Below, piece by piece: positions 54,539 to 63,203 of a stretch of DNA of 64,000 nt. A program made the position numbers and the translations under genes. The notes beneath the pieces are model-generated. The model saw nothing but the letters and a program-made list of their open reading frames with translations. It ran no database searches and was not told where the DNA came from. The DNA comes from DATLLN01 sp963809205. Lineage in GTDB: Bacteria; Actinomycetota; Thermoleophilia; Gaiellales; JAICJC01. Numbering within the stretch: position 1 is the stretch's first letter; each line of letters starts with the position of its first letter. The stretch spans positions 248,001-312,000 of the forward strand of contig CAWEIS010000004.1 in the NCBI GenBank assembly GCA_963809205.1, written 5' to 3'.

Positions 54539-54948
54539 GCCCCCGGCTTCCACAGCATGTCGATCAGCAGCAGCAGGATCGCGCCGCTGAGGATCAGATG
54601 GAGCGCGAGCGGCGGTGCGGTGCCGTTCCCCTCACGGAACGCCTCGTAGCTGCGGCCAAGGGTGGTTCCGGCGTAGCTCGCGATCGCCCAGAGCACGATG
54701 GCGCCCAGCACCCACCCGTCCCAGACCTCGTAGCCCTTGACGTAGATGGCCAGCCAGACGCCGAAGATCAGCACCCCGAGACTGCCGACGACCCCCAGCA
54801 GACCGCCCATCGGCGCCATCCGCACCAGCGGTGAGGGCCGGCTGCCGCCCGCCGTGCCGACGTACATCGCCCAGGCGGTCACGTTGGCGGCGACCAGGAT
54901 GAACGCGGCGAGCACGTGGAGGTAGAGGAGCGTGTCGTACCAGTCCAT
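54535..54948 (-). CDS. DUF2269-like four-helix membrane protein
   Basis: A 137-residue integral membrane protein with the start L-L-Y-L-H-V-L-A-A-F-I-L-V-A of the DUF2269 (predicted integral membrane) family and four helices. Function unknown. ATG 54948 has TATCGT eight bases upstream, so it may head the operon that continues through the HerA-like gene. Confidence 0.72.
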   Translation of the reverse strand: MDWYDTLLYLHVLAAFILVAANVTAWAMYVGTAGGSRPSPLVRMAPMGGLLGVVGSLGVLIFGVWLAIYVKGYEVWDGWVLGAIVLWAIASYAGTTLGRSYEAFREGNGTAPPLALHLILSGAILLLLIDMLWKPGA

Positions 54949-54956
54949 GCCGGAGC

Positions 54957-54962
54957 ACGATA
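54957..54962 (-). promoter_or_regulatory. Candidate -10 element of the membrane protein/HerA operon
   Basis: TATCGT on the minus strand ends eight bases before ATG 54948, with no ribosome site between. Confidence 0.42.
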
Positions 54963-54987
54963 ACGGGAACCGGTCCCCGAGTAAACC

Positions 54988-55240
54988 TCAGCCCGCGGTG
55001 CGGCTGCGGTAGCGCCAGAGCGTGAGCGGCACGACCACGGCCAGGATCACCGCGCACCATGCGATCGAGCAGATCACCGGATGCTCGAGCGGCCACGGCG
55101 GATTGGCCGGCAGCGCCGTCGGGTTGCCGAACAGCGTGCGCACTGCGGCGGCCAGGGTGCTGACCGGGTTCCACTCGGCGACCGTCTGCAGCCGGCGGGC
55201 AGGCCCGCGACCGGCACGAACGTGTTGGCGATGGCGCCGT
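54988..55240 (-). pseudogene. ABC-2 type permease, C-terminal fragment
   Basis: Only about 85 C-terminal codons remain: F-V-P-V-A-G-L-P, then L-Q-T-V-A-E-W-N-P-V-S, a short loop and one last membrane helix ending R-Y-R-S-R-T-A-G. This is the C-terminus of a DrrB-like drug ABC permease. A one-base loss at about 55198 also splits it. At about 55240 homology stops and a TetR gene on the other strand begins, with no N-terminal permease half or ATPase. It reads as a deletion or misjoin between two divergent genes. Confidence 0.7.
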
Positions 55241-55855
55241 GTGGCCCGCGGGCTGGGGGCCGGCACGATGACGCTCTACCACTACGTGCGCACGAAGGAC
55301 GACCTGCTGGCGCTGATGTCAGATGCTCTGCTCGGGGAACTGCTCGTGCCCGAGAACGCGCTGACCGGCGGCTGGCGCGAGGCGCTCGGCGCGATCGGCC
55401 GGCGGACGAACGCGACGCTCGAGCGGCACCCCTGGCTGATGAACGCCGAGGCGTTGCGCGGGATGCGGATCGGCCCGAACGGCATGCGCCACTTCGAGCA
55501 GTCGCTGGCGGCGGTCGCCGAGCTGCGGCTGGACGACGTCGACAAGCTCGAGGTGATCGCGATGGTCGACGACTACGTCTTCGGGTATGCGCGGCGGCGC
55601 CTGGAGGATCTCGGGCACGAGCCGGCGCCCGGCGAGGGTTGGCCTCCGGAGCTGATGGCCTCCATCGACGCGCAGCTGGAGACCGGCGAGTACCCGCATA
55701 TCCGGGCGATGTTCGCGGCCGACCCGGGCGAGACGTGGCTGCGGCTGGCCGAGGCGACGCTCGACCCGTTCCGCTTCGAGCGCGGCCTGGAGCGGCTGCT
55801 CGACGGCATCGAGCATGCCCTGCGGCAGCAGGGTGCCCTGCCCGCCGGGGGATAG
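55241..55855 (+). pseudogene. TetR-family regulator, N-terminus missing
   Basis: From G-A-G-T-M-T-L-Y-H-Y-V-R-T-K-D-D-L-L the sequence is a normal TetR protein: end of the helix-turn-helix, then the helical ligand domain (about 170 residues) of the TetR_C type. The first part of the DNA-binding domain (about 30-35 residues) is absent; upstream sequence belongs to the permease fragment. A GTG at 55241 is in frame but would give an incomplete DNA-binding domain. It probably once controlled a divergent DrrAB-type exporter. Confidence 0.72.
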
Positions 55856-55869
55856 GATCCCGCGGTGCC

Positions 55870-55942
55870 GCCCCCGTAGCTCAGGGGATAGAGCAGCGGT
55901 TTCCTAAACCGCGTGTCGCATGTTCGAGTCATGCCGGGGGCA
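55870..55942 (+). tRNA. tRNA-Arg (anticodon CCT)
   Basis: A complete cloverleaf of 73 bases: acceptor GCCCCCG with CGGGGGC, D-arm with AGCTCAGGGGATAGAGC, anticodon arm GCGGT-TTCCTAA-ACCGC (anticodon CCT) and T-arm GCATG-TTCGAGT-CATGC. CCA is not encoded. It lies between the TetR fragment and the secreted-protein gene. Confidence 0.95.
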
Positions 55943-56058
55943 TTGCTGAAGCCGGGTGTAAGCCTGGTGGCTTGCTCGCGCGCGGCCGGTGGCGTATGTT
56001 CGGCGGCGTTCGCCGTCTCGTCCGTTCGAGCGGGAAGGTCATGACAGGGGGGAACCTC

Positions 56059-57995
56059 ATGGGAAAGCAGTTGAGGCGAGCGTCGCTCGTCATGGGGGCG
56101 TTGGTGAGCACTGCGGTGCTTGCCGCGTCCGCCTCTGCATCGACGTACATCCGGAACGTGCCGAGCACCGGGAGTGGATCGTTCCACGCCGGCGTCCCGG
56201 GGTCGCCGGCTTTCCAGGATCCAGAGTTCCCGGGAGGCGGCGAGGGCGCCGATCCGGACGCCAAGGTTGGCCGCCGGCGGCCGTCACACGACCGTGACGA
56301 ACCGGCGGTTGACGCGAAGCGCCGGCCTCAGTCGGGTCGTGCCCAACACGGCGGTCGCACGCGGGCGGGGCGGAGGGCTCGCCCTCAGCTTCGACGGGCT
56401 CGACCACTTCGACAGCGGACGGCGTCCAACGGCAATCAGTTCTCGGGCGAGCCGCCCGACCAGGGTCTGTGTGCCGGCAACGGGTATGTGATGGAGACGA
56501 TCAACTCGGCGATCCGGGTGTACCGGTCGAACGGAACTCCGGCGTCCGGCGTCGCTGCGTTCAACGAGTTCTACGGCTATCCGCCGGCGATCAACCGGAC
56601 GACCGGCAAGTTCGGGCCGGACATGTTCGACCCGTCATGTCTCTATGATCGCACGACCAACCGCTGGTTCCACCTCACGGACACCCTCGCTGCAGGATCG
56701 CGACACCGGCGATTTCACCGGAGACGGCTGGATCGATCTGGCCGTGTCCAAGACGGGCAACCCGCTGGGAGCCTGGACGTTCTATCGGATCCCGACCACC
56801 AACGACGGGACCCAGGGCCAGCCGAACCATCACTGCGATCTGGGCCCCTGCTTCGGCGACTACCCGCACATCGGCACCGATGCGCACGGGTTCTACATCT
56901 CGACCAACGAGTACTCGTTCTTCGCAGACCAGTACACGAGCGCCCAGATCTATGCGTTCTCGAAGCGGCAGCTGGCCGCAGGCGTGAGCAATCCGCGGAT
57001 GGTGCATATCGACAACACGCGGCTGGCCGGCAACCCCGGCTTCACCGTGTGGCCGGCCGATCTCGTCGGGCAATGACGACACGCGGGCAAACGGCACCGA
57101 GTGGTTCCTCAGCTCGATGGCGGCGGAGGAGGCGAACGGCACCGGCACCGATCACCGGATCGGCGTCTGGGGCCTGACCAACACGGCCTCGCTGGACACC
57201 ACGCATCCCAACGTGGCGCTTCGCAACGCGATCGTCGACGTCGCGCAGTACGGCGCGCCGCCGGCCTCGAAGCAGCGGCCGGGCTCGACCCCGCTGCTGA
57301 CGTGCCTCAACAACACGAAGCTGCCGACGCCGTTCGGTCCGGGCTGCTGGCAGTACCTGTTCGAACCGTCCGAGGAGCCCGCGCACAACGAGAAGCTTCA
57401 GATGCTGGACTCGAACGACACCCGCATGCAGCAGGTCAGCTATGCCGCCGGCGCTCTGTGGGGTGCGCTCGACACGGTGTCGGGTCGTCGACGAACCGCC
57501 GTGGCCGGCATCGCCTGGTACGTCATCCGGCCGAGCATCTCCAACGGGCGGGTGCACGGCTCGCTGGTGCGCCAGGGAACGCTGGCGGTCGGCAACGCGA
57601 ACGTCACGTACCCGGCGATCGGCGTGCTGCCGAGCGGCCGCGGCGTGATGACGTTCACCCTGGTCGGCCCGACCATCTTCCCGAGCGCGGCCTGGACGAC
57701 GCTCAGCGTCGCCAACGGCACGGGAGACGTCCGGGTGTACGGCAGGGGTGCCGGGCCGCAGGACGGCTTTGCCGGCTACAAGGCGTTCGGTGACCCGCCG
57801 CGGCCTCGGTGGGGCGACTACGGCGCCACCGCAGTCGACGGCAGCTCGATCTGGATGGCCTCCGAGTACATCGGCCAGACGTGCACGTTCCAGCAGTACG
57901 TCGCCGACACCCCGAGCTCGCCGCAGTTCACGTGTGGCAACACGCGCACGTCGCTGGCGAACTGGGGTACCCGCATCAGCCGGGTCGCCCCGTAG
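56059..57995 (+). pseudogene. Large secreted protein, broken by four frameshifts
   Basis: About 640 residues if repaired. A signal peptide (basic start, hydrophobic core, A-S-A-S-A) is followed by a mature part. Recognisable pieces: N-G-N-Q-F-S-G-E-P-P-D-Q-G-L-C-A-G-N-G, D-F-T-G-D-G-W-I-D-L-A-V (FG-GAP/EF-hand-like calcium loop) and W-G-D-Y-G-A-T-A-V-D-G near the end. Breaks: extra G at 56265-56266, a lost base near 56413, an extra base near 56689 and an extra G at 57068-57070. ATG 56059 follows AGGGGGGAA; ATG 56041 is the alternative. Function unknown; a beta-propeller-like surface protein is likely. Confidence 0.7.
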
Positions 57996-58005
57996 CTGAA
58001 CCGTA

Positions 58006-58037
58006 TTCCGGGCCGTCCCTTCGGGGGCGGCCCGGAA
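58006..58037. terminator. Strong hairpin after the secreted-protein gene
   Basis: TTCCGGGCCGTCCC (58006-58019) pairs with GGGGCGGCCCGGAA (58024-58037) over 14 positions with one wobble and a TTCG loop. No T-run follows, but it lies 10 bases after the stop codon and is very stable. Confidence 0.65.
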
Positions 58038-58122
58038 GCCACGGTGTGACAACGGAGTCGGATCACCGTTACACCGACCCGCTGGTGGCGGGACGTCGGG
58101 CCTGACCGCGGCCGGCGGCGGC

Positions 58123-58128
58123 TATGCT
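58123..58128 (+). promoter_or_regulatory. Candidate -10 element of the GNAT gene
   Basis: TATGCT ends seven bases before ATG 58136; an earlier ATG in the frame (58124) lies inside this element. Confidence 0.45.
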
Positions 58129-58135
58129 CGCCGCA

Positions 58136-58732
58136 ATGGAGCTGGCGGTCACGGCGGTGCGGGAGGACGAGATCGACCCGCTGGTCGAGGTCACCGCGCA
58201 GGCGTTCGTCGACGAGCAGCTCCTGCGCTGGCCACTGGGCGACCATCCGGATCCGCTGGCGGTGATGCAGGCGGAGTTCCGCGGCCTGCACTCGGCCGCC
58301 GCCCGGCTCGGCTGCCTGTGGCGGGCCGGCGACGCGGCCGGCGCCGCGTCGTGGATCAGCCCCGACGCTGCGGACTCCTTCTGGGAACAGCTGATGAGCT
58401 GGCACGACGGCGTGGCCGCCCAGGCCGACGACGGGGGCGCGCGCTACGAGCAGCTCTGGGACTGGGTGCTGGGCTGCTACCCCGACGAGCCTCACTGGGC
58501 GCTGGACTCGATCGCCGTCGACCCGGCGATGCGGCGGGGCGGCATCGGCGGCCTGCTGATCGACCACGGCCTGGCGATGGCCGACGCCGACGGCCTGCCG
58601 GCGATCCTTGAGACCACCCGGCCGCACCTCGTGCCCTACTACGGCAAGTTCGGCTTCGTGGTGTTCGAGGAAGGCGATGGGCCCGGCGGCGGGCCGCACG
58701 TGTGGTTCATGCGGCGCGCGCCCGCGCGCTAG
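58136..58732 (+). CDS. GNAT-family N-acetyltransferase
   Basis: A 198-residue acetyltransferase. The acetyl-CoA loop is visible in V-D-P-A-M-R-R-G-G-I-G-G-L-L-I, and Y-Y-G-K-F-G-F near the end. The substrate cannot be told. ATG 58136 is set by the promoter position. Its end overlaps the convergent small gene by four bases. Confidence 0.88.
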   Translation: MELAVTAVREDEIDPLVEVTAQAFVDEQLLRWPLGDHPDPLAVMQAEFRGLHSAAARLGCLWRAGDAAGAASWISPDAADSFWEQLMSWHDGVAAQADDGGARYEQLWDWVLGCYPDEPHWALDSIAVDPAMRRGGIGGLLIDHGLAMADADGLPAILETTRPHLVPYYGKFGFVVFEEGDGPGGGPHVWFMRRAPAR

Positions 58733-59031
58733 TCGGGCAGCTCGAGCGAGATCGAGCCGGCCGAGGGTCCCGGCATCGGACGGCGCGGCTCCCGGACACC
58801 CGAAGATCCCTGGTCGCCGCCGCCCCAGTCGTCATCCGTGCAGTAGACCGGCTTCGTCCCCTTATCGACGTAGATCAGGCAGACGACGTCGCTGATCGAG
58901 GCCAGGTGGTCGGCGTACTCCCGGGCCTCGAACAGACTGCCGAACCGCTCCTCGGAGTACCGGCCGAGCCCGTGCACGCGCACCCGGTAGCAGGGGCGTC
59001 GCTTGCTGCGGATCAGCGTGAGCAGACCCAT
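58729..59031 (-). CDS. Small basic/acidic protein of unknown function
   Basis: A 100-residue protein, not recognised. The N-terminal 70 residues look folded (L-T-L-I-R-S-K-R-R-P-C-Y-R-V-R-V-H-G and E-R-F-G-S-L-F-E-A-R-E-Y-A); the C-terminal 30 are Gly/Pro-rich. Start is ATG 59031 with TACAAT six bases upstream. Longer frames start upstream of that element and are unlikely. Confidence 0.6.
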   Translation of the reverse strand: MGLLTLIRSKRRPCYRVRVHGLGRYSEERFGSLFEAREYADHLASISDVVCLIYVDKGTKPVYCTDDDWGGGDQGSSGVREPRRPMPGPSAGSISLELPD

Positions 59032-59037
59032 ACCGCA

Positions 59038-59043
59038 ATTGTA
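59038..59043 (-). promoter_or_regulatory. Candidate -10 element of the 100-residue protein gene
   Basis: TACAAT on the minus strand, close to consensus, ends six bases before ATG 59031. Confidence 0.48.
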
Positions 59044-59045
59044 CG

Positions 59046-59474
59046 TCAGCGCAGCAGGGACGTGCCGGGCTCGACGAACAGCTCGTCGAACTCGTAGCCG
59101 CGCATCCGGCGCTTGCGAAACGGCATGAAGACGTGCACCGGGTCGGCGGCAACGTGGTCGATGCGCACGCGGATCGCGTCGGTCATCTCCGGCATCCCCG
59201 GACGCGGCACCCGCGCCGAGTCCACCACTCCGCATCCGCGCACCGGGCCGGCCTCGGCCTCACGGCGGATTGCCTCGGTCAGCGCCGCGACGACCACGTC
59301 CGACGCCGCGCGTGGATCGTCGATCCCTGCGTTGACGGCCGAGACGGTGCCGGCATCCGACAGCGTCGCCCCGGTGGGAACGAAGTCGCCGTTCTGCTCC
59401 AGCTGATCCCGGGCGTAGGGGAGCAGGAAGTTCAGCAACACGTCCATCTCATCCTGCGGGTCGTTGCTCGCCAT
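59046..59474 (-). CDS. Hypothetical protein
   Basis: A 142-residue protein, not recognised. The N-terminal half is helical and acidic (D-E-M-D-V-L-L-N-F-L-L-P-Y-A-R-D-Q-L), the C-terminal half strand-rich with V-H-V-F-M-P-F-R-K-R-R-M-R. I prefer ATG 59474 over ATG 59486 because TATGAT (59482-59487) contains the latter and lies seven bases upstream of the former. Confidence 0.65.
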   Translation of the reverse strand: MASNDPQDEMDVLLNFLLPYARDQLEQNGDFVPTGATLSDAGTVSAVNAGIDDPRAASDVVVAALTEAIRREAEAGPVRGCGVVDSARVPRPGMPEMTDAIRVRIDHVAADPVHVFMPFRKRRMRGYEFDELFVEPGTSLLR

Positions 59475-59481
59475 GCCGTCG

Positions 59482-59487
59482 ATCATA
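59482..59487 (-). promoter_or_regulatory. Candidate -10 element of the 142-residue protein gene
   Basis: TATGAT on the minus strand ends seven bases before ATG 59474. Confidence 0.48.
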
Positions 59488-59511
59488 GTGTCGTGTCCGG
59501 CGGATCCGGCC

Positions 59512-60174
59512 TCAGCGCTCGTCCGGCAGCAGCCGGATCCCGAGCGCGGCGGCCATCGCCGGCGCCAGCGCGACGACCTGCTCGACGTCCATCTCTGCCC
59601 CGCGCAACCCCTCGACGCCCTCGACCTCGTCCATCACGCACCGCCGGAACTCGGCGCCGGCCAGCTCGGCGTGCGCGAAGCTGGCGCCGGTCAGGTCGCA
59701 GCCGTGGAACCTCACGTCCTCGGCGCGGGCGCCCATGAAGTCCGCCTGCTGCAGGATGCAGCCGTCGAACGTCACCCGCGTCAGCGTCGCGTGGCGGAAA
59801 CCGGCCATCGACGCCGTCGCGTCATGGATCGTCACGTCGCGGAGCTCACCCTCGGTCACGGCGAATCCGGTCAGCCGCCCGCGGTCGATCCGCGCCCGCC
59901 ACAGGAGGCCGCCGTGCAAGGTCACGTTGGCCAGGTTGGCGTCCCTGATCACGATGTCCCGGAAGGACGGGTCGACGAACCTGGCGCCCGCCAGGTCGCC
60001 CCCAGCGATCTCCACCTCGTCGAGTCGCAGCCCGGCGACCGACAGTTCCGCCCACCGGGCGTCGCGCAGCGCGACCGCCGACAGCTCCGCGCCGTCCGCG
60101 GGGCGGTCATCCCCCGGCGACTCGTCCAGCTTCGGCGGGATGTCCGGCTCGGCCGGTGTGCGGTCGATCGGCAT
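59512..60174 (-). CDS. Pentapeptide-repeat protein
   Basis: A 220-residue protein. From about residue 40 to 180 the A-(D/N/R)-(L/F/W)-x-x spacing recurs about every five residues (for example G-D-L-A-G-A-R-F-V-D, D-A-N-L-A-N-V-T-L and H-A-T-L-T-R-V-T-F), the right-handed quadrilateral helix of pentapeptide-repeat proteins. Cellular role unknown; some members mimic DNA and protect gyrase. ATG 60174 has TAGACT six bases upstream. Divergent from the MarR gene. Confidence 0.82.
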   Translation of the reverse strand: MPIDRTPAEPDIPPKLDESPGDDRPADGAELSAVALRDARWAELSVAGLRLDEVEIAGGDLAGARFVDPSFRDIVIRDANLANVTLHGGLLWRARIDRGRLTGFAVTEGELRDVTIHDATASMAGFRHATLTRVTFDGCILQQADFMGARAEDVRFHGCDLTGASFAHAELAGAEFRRCVMDEVEGVEGLRGAEMDVEQVVALAPAMAAALGIRLLPDER

Positions 60175-60180
60175 CGCCCG

Positions 60181-60186
60181 AGTCTA
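60181..60186 (-). promoter_or_regulatory. Candidate -10 element of the pentapeptide-repeat gene
   Basis: TAGACT on the minus strand ends six bases before ATG 60174. Confidence 0.42.
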
Positions 60187-60219
60187 CGCGCGGCGGGGAC
60201 GACGGGGACCACCCTCTGC

Positions 60220-60225
60220 TACCAT
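60220..60225 (+). promoter_or_regulatory. Candidate -10 element of the MarR/MFS operon
   Basis: TACCAT ends ten bases before ATG 60236, followed directly by the GTTAAC repeat. Confidence 0.42.
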
Positions 60226-60228
60226 GTA

Positions 60229-60246
60229 GTTAACGATGTTAACGAT
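60229..60246. promoter_or_regulatory. Candidate MarR operator over the start codon
   Basis: GTTAACGAT occurs twice in tandem (60229-60237 and 60238-60246). Because GTTAAC is itself a palindrome, GTTAAC-GAT-GTTAAC is also a perfect inverted repeat. It lies between the -10 element and the start of the MarR gene, a typical autoregulation site. Confidence 0.5.
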
Positions 60247-60678
60247 CAGTTCACCCGAGAGCGTCGCCGCAGAGCTGCGGCCGCTGCTGCTGCGGGTCAA
60301 CCGCAGGCTTCGCCGTGAGGCGCTGCCTACGGGGACAACTGTCGGACAGATCTCGCTGCTGGTGATCATTCGCGAGCGCCCGGGGATCGGCGTGCGCGAG
60401 CTCGCGGAGCTGCGAGCGGATGTCGGCGCCGGCCATGTCGGGCACGTCGACCGGCTCGAGCGCGCCGGGCTCGTGGCGCGCAGCCCGGTCGAGCGGCGAC
60501 CGCCGCCGGGTCGGGCTCGAGCTGACCGCCGAGGGCCGAGCGCGTGCTCCGCTCGGCGCGATCGCACCGCACGGCCTGGCTCGCGCGCGGCTCCGCCGGC
60601 TGACCGACGAGCAGCTGGCCGCGATCGAGGACGCGCTCGAGCCGCTCGCCGCGCTGCTGCGACGAGCGGCGCGCGTGA
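60236..60678 (+). pseudogene. MarR-family regulator, frameshifted
   Basis: The N-terminal helices and the start of the winged helix are intact (V-G-Q-I-S-L-L-V-I-I, R-P-G-I-G-V-R-E-L-A, D-R-L-E-R-A-G-L-V). An extra base near 60500 then shifts the wing, and V-G-L-E-L-T-A-E-G-R appears in the next frame; at least two more shifts follow. The end near 60678 is inferred from the overlap with the MFS start (GTGA). It probably represses itself and the efflux gene. Confidence 0.72.
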
Positions 60679-61955
60679 CGGCGGCACTTCGCCGCGCCAA
60701 CCGCCGCACCTTCGCCAGCCTCGCCGGCACCGCAACTACCGGCTCTTCTTCGCCGGCCAGGTCGTGTCCGTCAGCGGCACCTGGATGCAGAACATCGCCG
60801 CCGCCTGGCTCGTCCTCGAGCTGACGCACTCGCCGGTCGCGGTCGGCGTGCTGGCGCTCTGCCAGTTCCTGCCGTTCACGCGTGTTCGGCCTGTTCGCCG
60901 GGCGTGCTGGTCGACCGTTTCGACGCGCGGCGGACGGTGATCGGGACGCAGGCGGCCTCGATGGTGCTCGCCGCGCGTGCTGGCCGTGCTGACGCTCGGC
61001 GGGCGATCACGAGCCGTGGAGGTCTACGTGCTCGCCGCGCTGCGCGGGCACCGTGCTCGTGCTCGACGCCCCCGCCCGCCAGGCGCTGACGTTCCAGATG
61101 GTCGGCCGCGACGAGCTGCCGAACGCCGTCGCGCTCAACTCGAGCCTGTTCAACGCGGCCCGCGTGGTCGGCCCGGCGCTGGGCGGCGTGATCGTCGCGC
61201 TCGCCGGCGCCGGCTGTCTGCTTCGCCTTCAACGCCGTCAGCTTCCTGGCGGTGCTGGCAGGGCTGCTGCTGATGCGCGCCGAGCGAGCTGTTCCCGGTC
61301 GAGCGCGCCGACGAGCGGCCGACGCTGCTCGCGCGGCACGCGCGAGGCGCTCGCCTACGTGCGGCGCGCGCCGCACCGCGCTGCTGGCGCTGCTGGTCGT
61401 GCTCGTGCGTCAGCACGTTCTCGTTCAACTTCAACGTGCTGCTGCCGGTGCTGGCCAAGCACACGCTGGACGGCGGGCCCGACGTGTTCGGTGTCATCAC
61501 CGCCTGCTTCGGCGCTCGGCGCGCTGGCCGGCGCGCTGATCGCCGCCTCGCTCGGCCGGGCGCAGCAGGCGGTGCTGCTGGTCGCGGCACGGCCGGCTTC
61601 GGCCTCGCCGAGCTGCTGCTGGCGCCGTTGCAGCTCGGCGCTCGGCGGCCGGCGTCCTGCTCTTCGTCACCGGCGCTCTGCTTCACGATCTGGACGTCGA
61701 ACGCCAACTCCCCGCTCCAGCTGGGCGCGCCCGGAGCACCTGCGGGGACGCGTGATCGGCCTCTACTACTTCGCCTTCAACGGCGCCGGGCCGGTGGGCG
61801 GGCCTGCTGCCGGCTGGCTGGCGGCGCCGGGCGGCACCGAGCTGGCGTTCCTGGTGTCGGGTGCTGCCGCGGTGGCCACCGCCGGCGTCGCGGCGACGAT
61901 CCACTTCCGCCCAGGCGAGCTCATCGAGGCGGCGCGGTTCGGTCGAGGGGCGTGA
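60675..61955 (+). pseudogene. MFS transporter (MFS_3 type), heavily frameshifted
   Basis: Segments in all three frames add up to one 12-helix exporter: R-H-R-N-Y-R-L-F-F-A-G-Q at the N-terminus, W-M-Q-N-I-A-A-A-W-L-V-L, D-A-P-A-R-Q-A-L-T-F-Q-M-V, and the C-terminal G-P-A-A-G-W-L-A. At least ten single extra bases interrupt it (for example near 60880, 60901, 60975, 61047, 61217 and 61282), mostly a G or C between GC-rich triplets. Start GTG 60675 overlaps the MarR end. Confidence 0.75.
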
Positions 61956-63201
61956 TGTGCATCCGCTTGACGCGATTGCCGTCCATCGACTGAACGCGTA
62001 GCCGGGCGGTCGCGGTGGTCACGGTGTCGCGCGGGCGGGGCACCCGGCCGAGCTCCAGCTGCACCAGCCCGCCCACCGTCTCCGCCTCGCTCTCCAGCAC
62101 GATGCCGTAGTCGGCCAGGTCGACGAGCGGCGTGTCGCCGGGCGACGACGGCGCCGGCGGAGAGGCGGCGGATGCCGGCCGGGCGGTCGCTCTCGTCCTC
62201 GATCTCGCCGACGATCTCCTCGACGATGTCCTCGACGGTGACGACGCCGGCGAGCGTGCCGTACTCGTCCACGATGGCGGCGATCGAGACGCGCTCGTCC
62301 TGCAGGCGGCCAGCAGCAGGTCGAGCGGATGCGTCTCCGGCGCGATCGGCATCTCGTGCACGACGGTCGGCCGTCGGCGTCGCCGCGCGACCGTCGAGCA
62401 GCGCGGCTGCGAGAGGTCGCGGGCGTAGACGACGCCGAGCAGGCCCCGTCGTCGGGGAGCGACCGGCAGCGCGCGAGCGCCCGCGCGTCAGGGCGCGCCG
62501 CAGCGCGTCTCGCCGACCGACTCCTGCCTCGCGCCAGCGACACCCGGCGGCGCGGCGTCATGACGTCGCTGCGCGCGCCGCTCGTCGAGCGTGAAGACGC
62601 CGCGCAGGACCCGCGCGTCCGCTGGATCGACCTGGCCCGAGGCGGTCAGGCCGCCGATCAGCTGGCGCAGCTCCTCGAGGGTCGCGCCGCCGTGCCCGGT
62701 GCCGGCCGGCCGCCGAACAGCGCGCACGATGGCGTTCGAGGCGCGTTGAGCGACGTCACCAGCGGCCGCAGTACGCGGTGGAAGACCTCCAGCGGCCAGG
62801 CGCACGAGCACCACCACGCGCTCGGCCGAGCCGATGGCGAAGCTCTTGGGCGCCTGCTCGCCGATGGTGATGTGCAGCGCCGTCATGATCAGCAGGGCGC
62901 GGATGGTCGCGATCACCGCGGCCGCGTCGGCGGCGCAGTCGACTGCGAATGCGGGCTCGATCAGCTCCGCGATCGTCGGCTCGCCGATCGCGCCGAGGGC
63001 CAGCGAGGCGATCGTGATCCCGAGCTGGCAGGCCGCGAGGTACTCGTCCAGCGAGCCCGCTGCCTGCGCACCAGCCGGCGCACGCCGGCCTCGGCCGGCC
63101 ATGCGCTCCGGGCGCGCCGACACCAGCGCGAACTCCGCCGCGACGAAGAAACCGTTGACCAGCACGAGCACGACGATGGCCAGCAGGGCGACGGTAGTCA
63201 T
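61921..63201 (-). pseudogene. CNNM/CorC-type (DUF21-CBS-transporter-associated) protein, heavily frameshifted
   Basis: The N-terminal DUF21 membrane domain starts intact (V-N-G-F-F-V-A-A-E-F-A-L-V, then Q-L-G-I-T-I-A-S-L-A-L-G). The CBS region follows in broken pieces (D-E-Y-G-T-L-A-G-V-V-T-V-E-D-I-V-E-E-I-V-G is clear near 62260), then the C-terminal transporter-associated domain. Such proteins are magnesium/cobalt transport or haemolysin-C-like membrane proteins. Many single-base shifts; its end overlaps the MFS end by 35 bases. ATG 63201 lies two bases after the upstream stop. Confidence 0.75.
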
Positions 63202-63203
63202 GC

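Noticed and set aside
54988..55855. A mobile element at the permease/TetR junction
   Set aside because: No transposase, terminal repeat or target duplication is visible; a deletion or misjoin is simpler. The tRNA nearby shows no duplicated 3' end that would suggest an attachment site.
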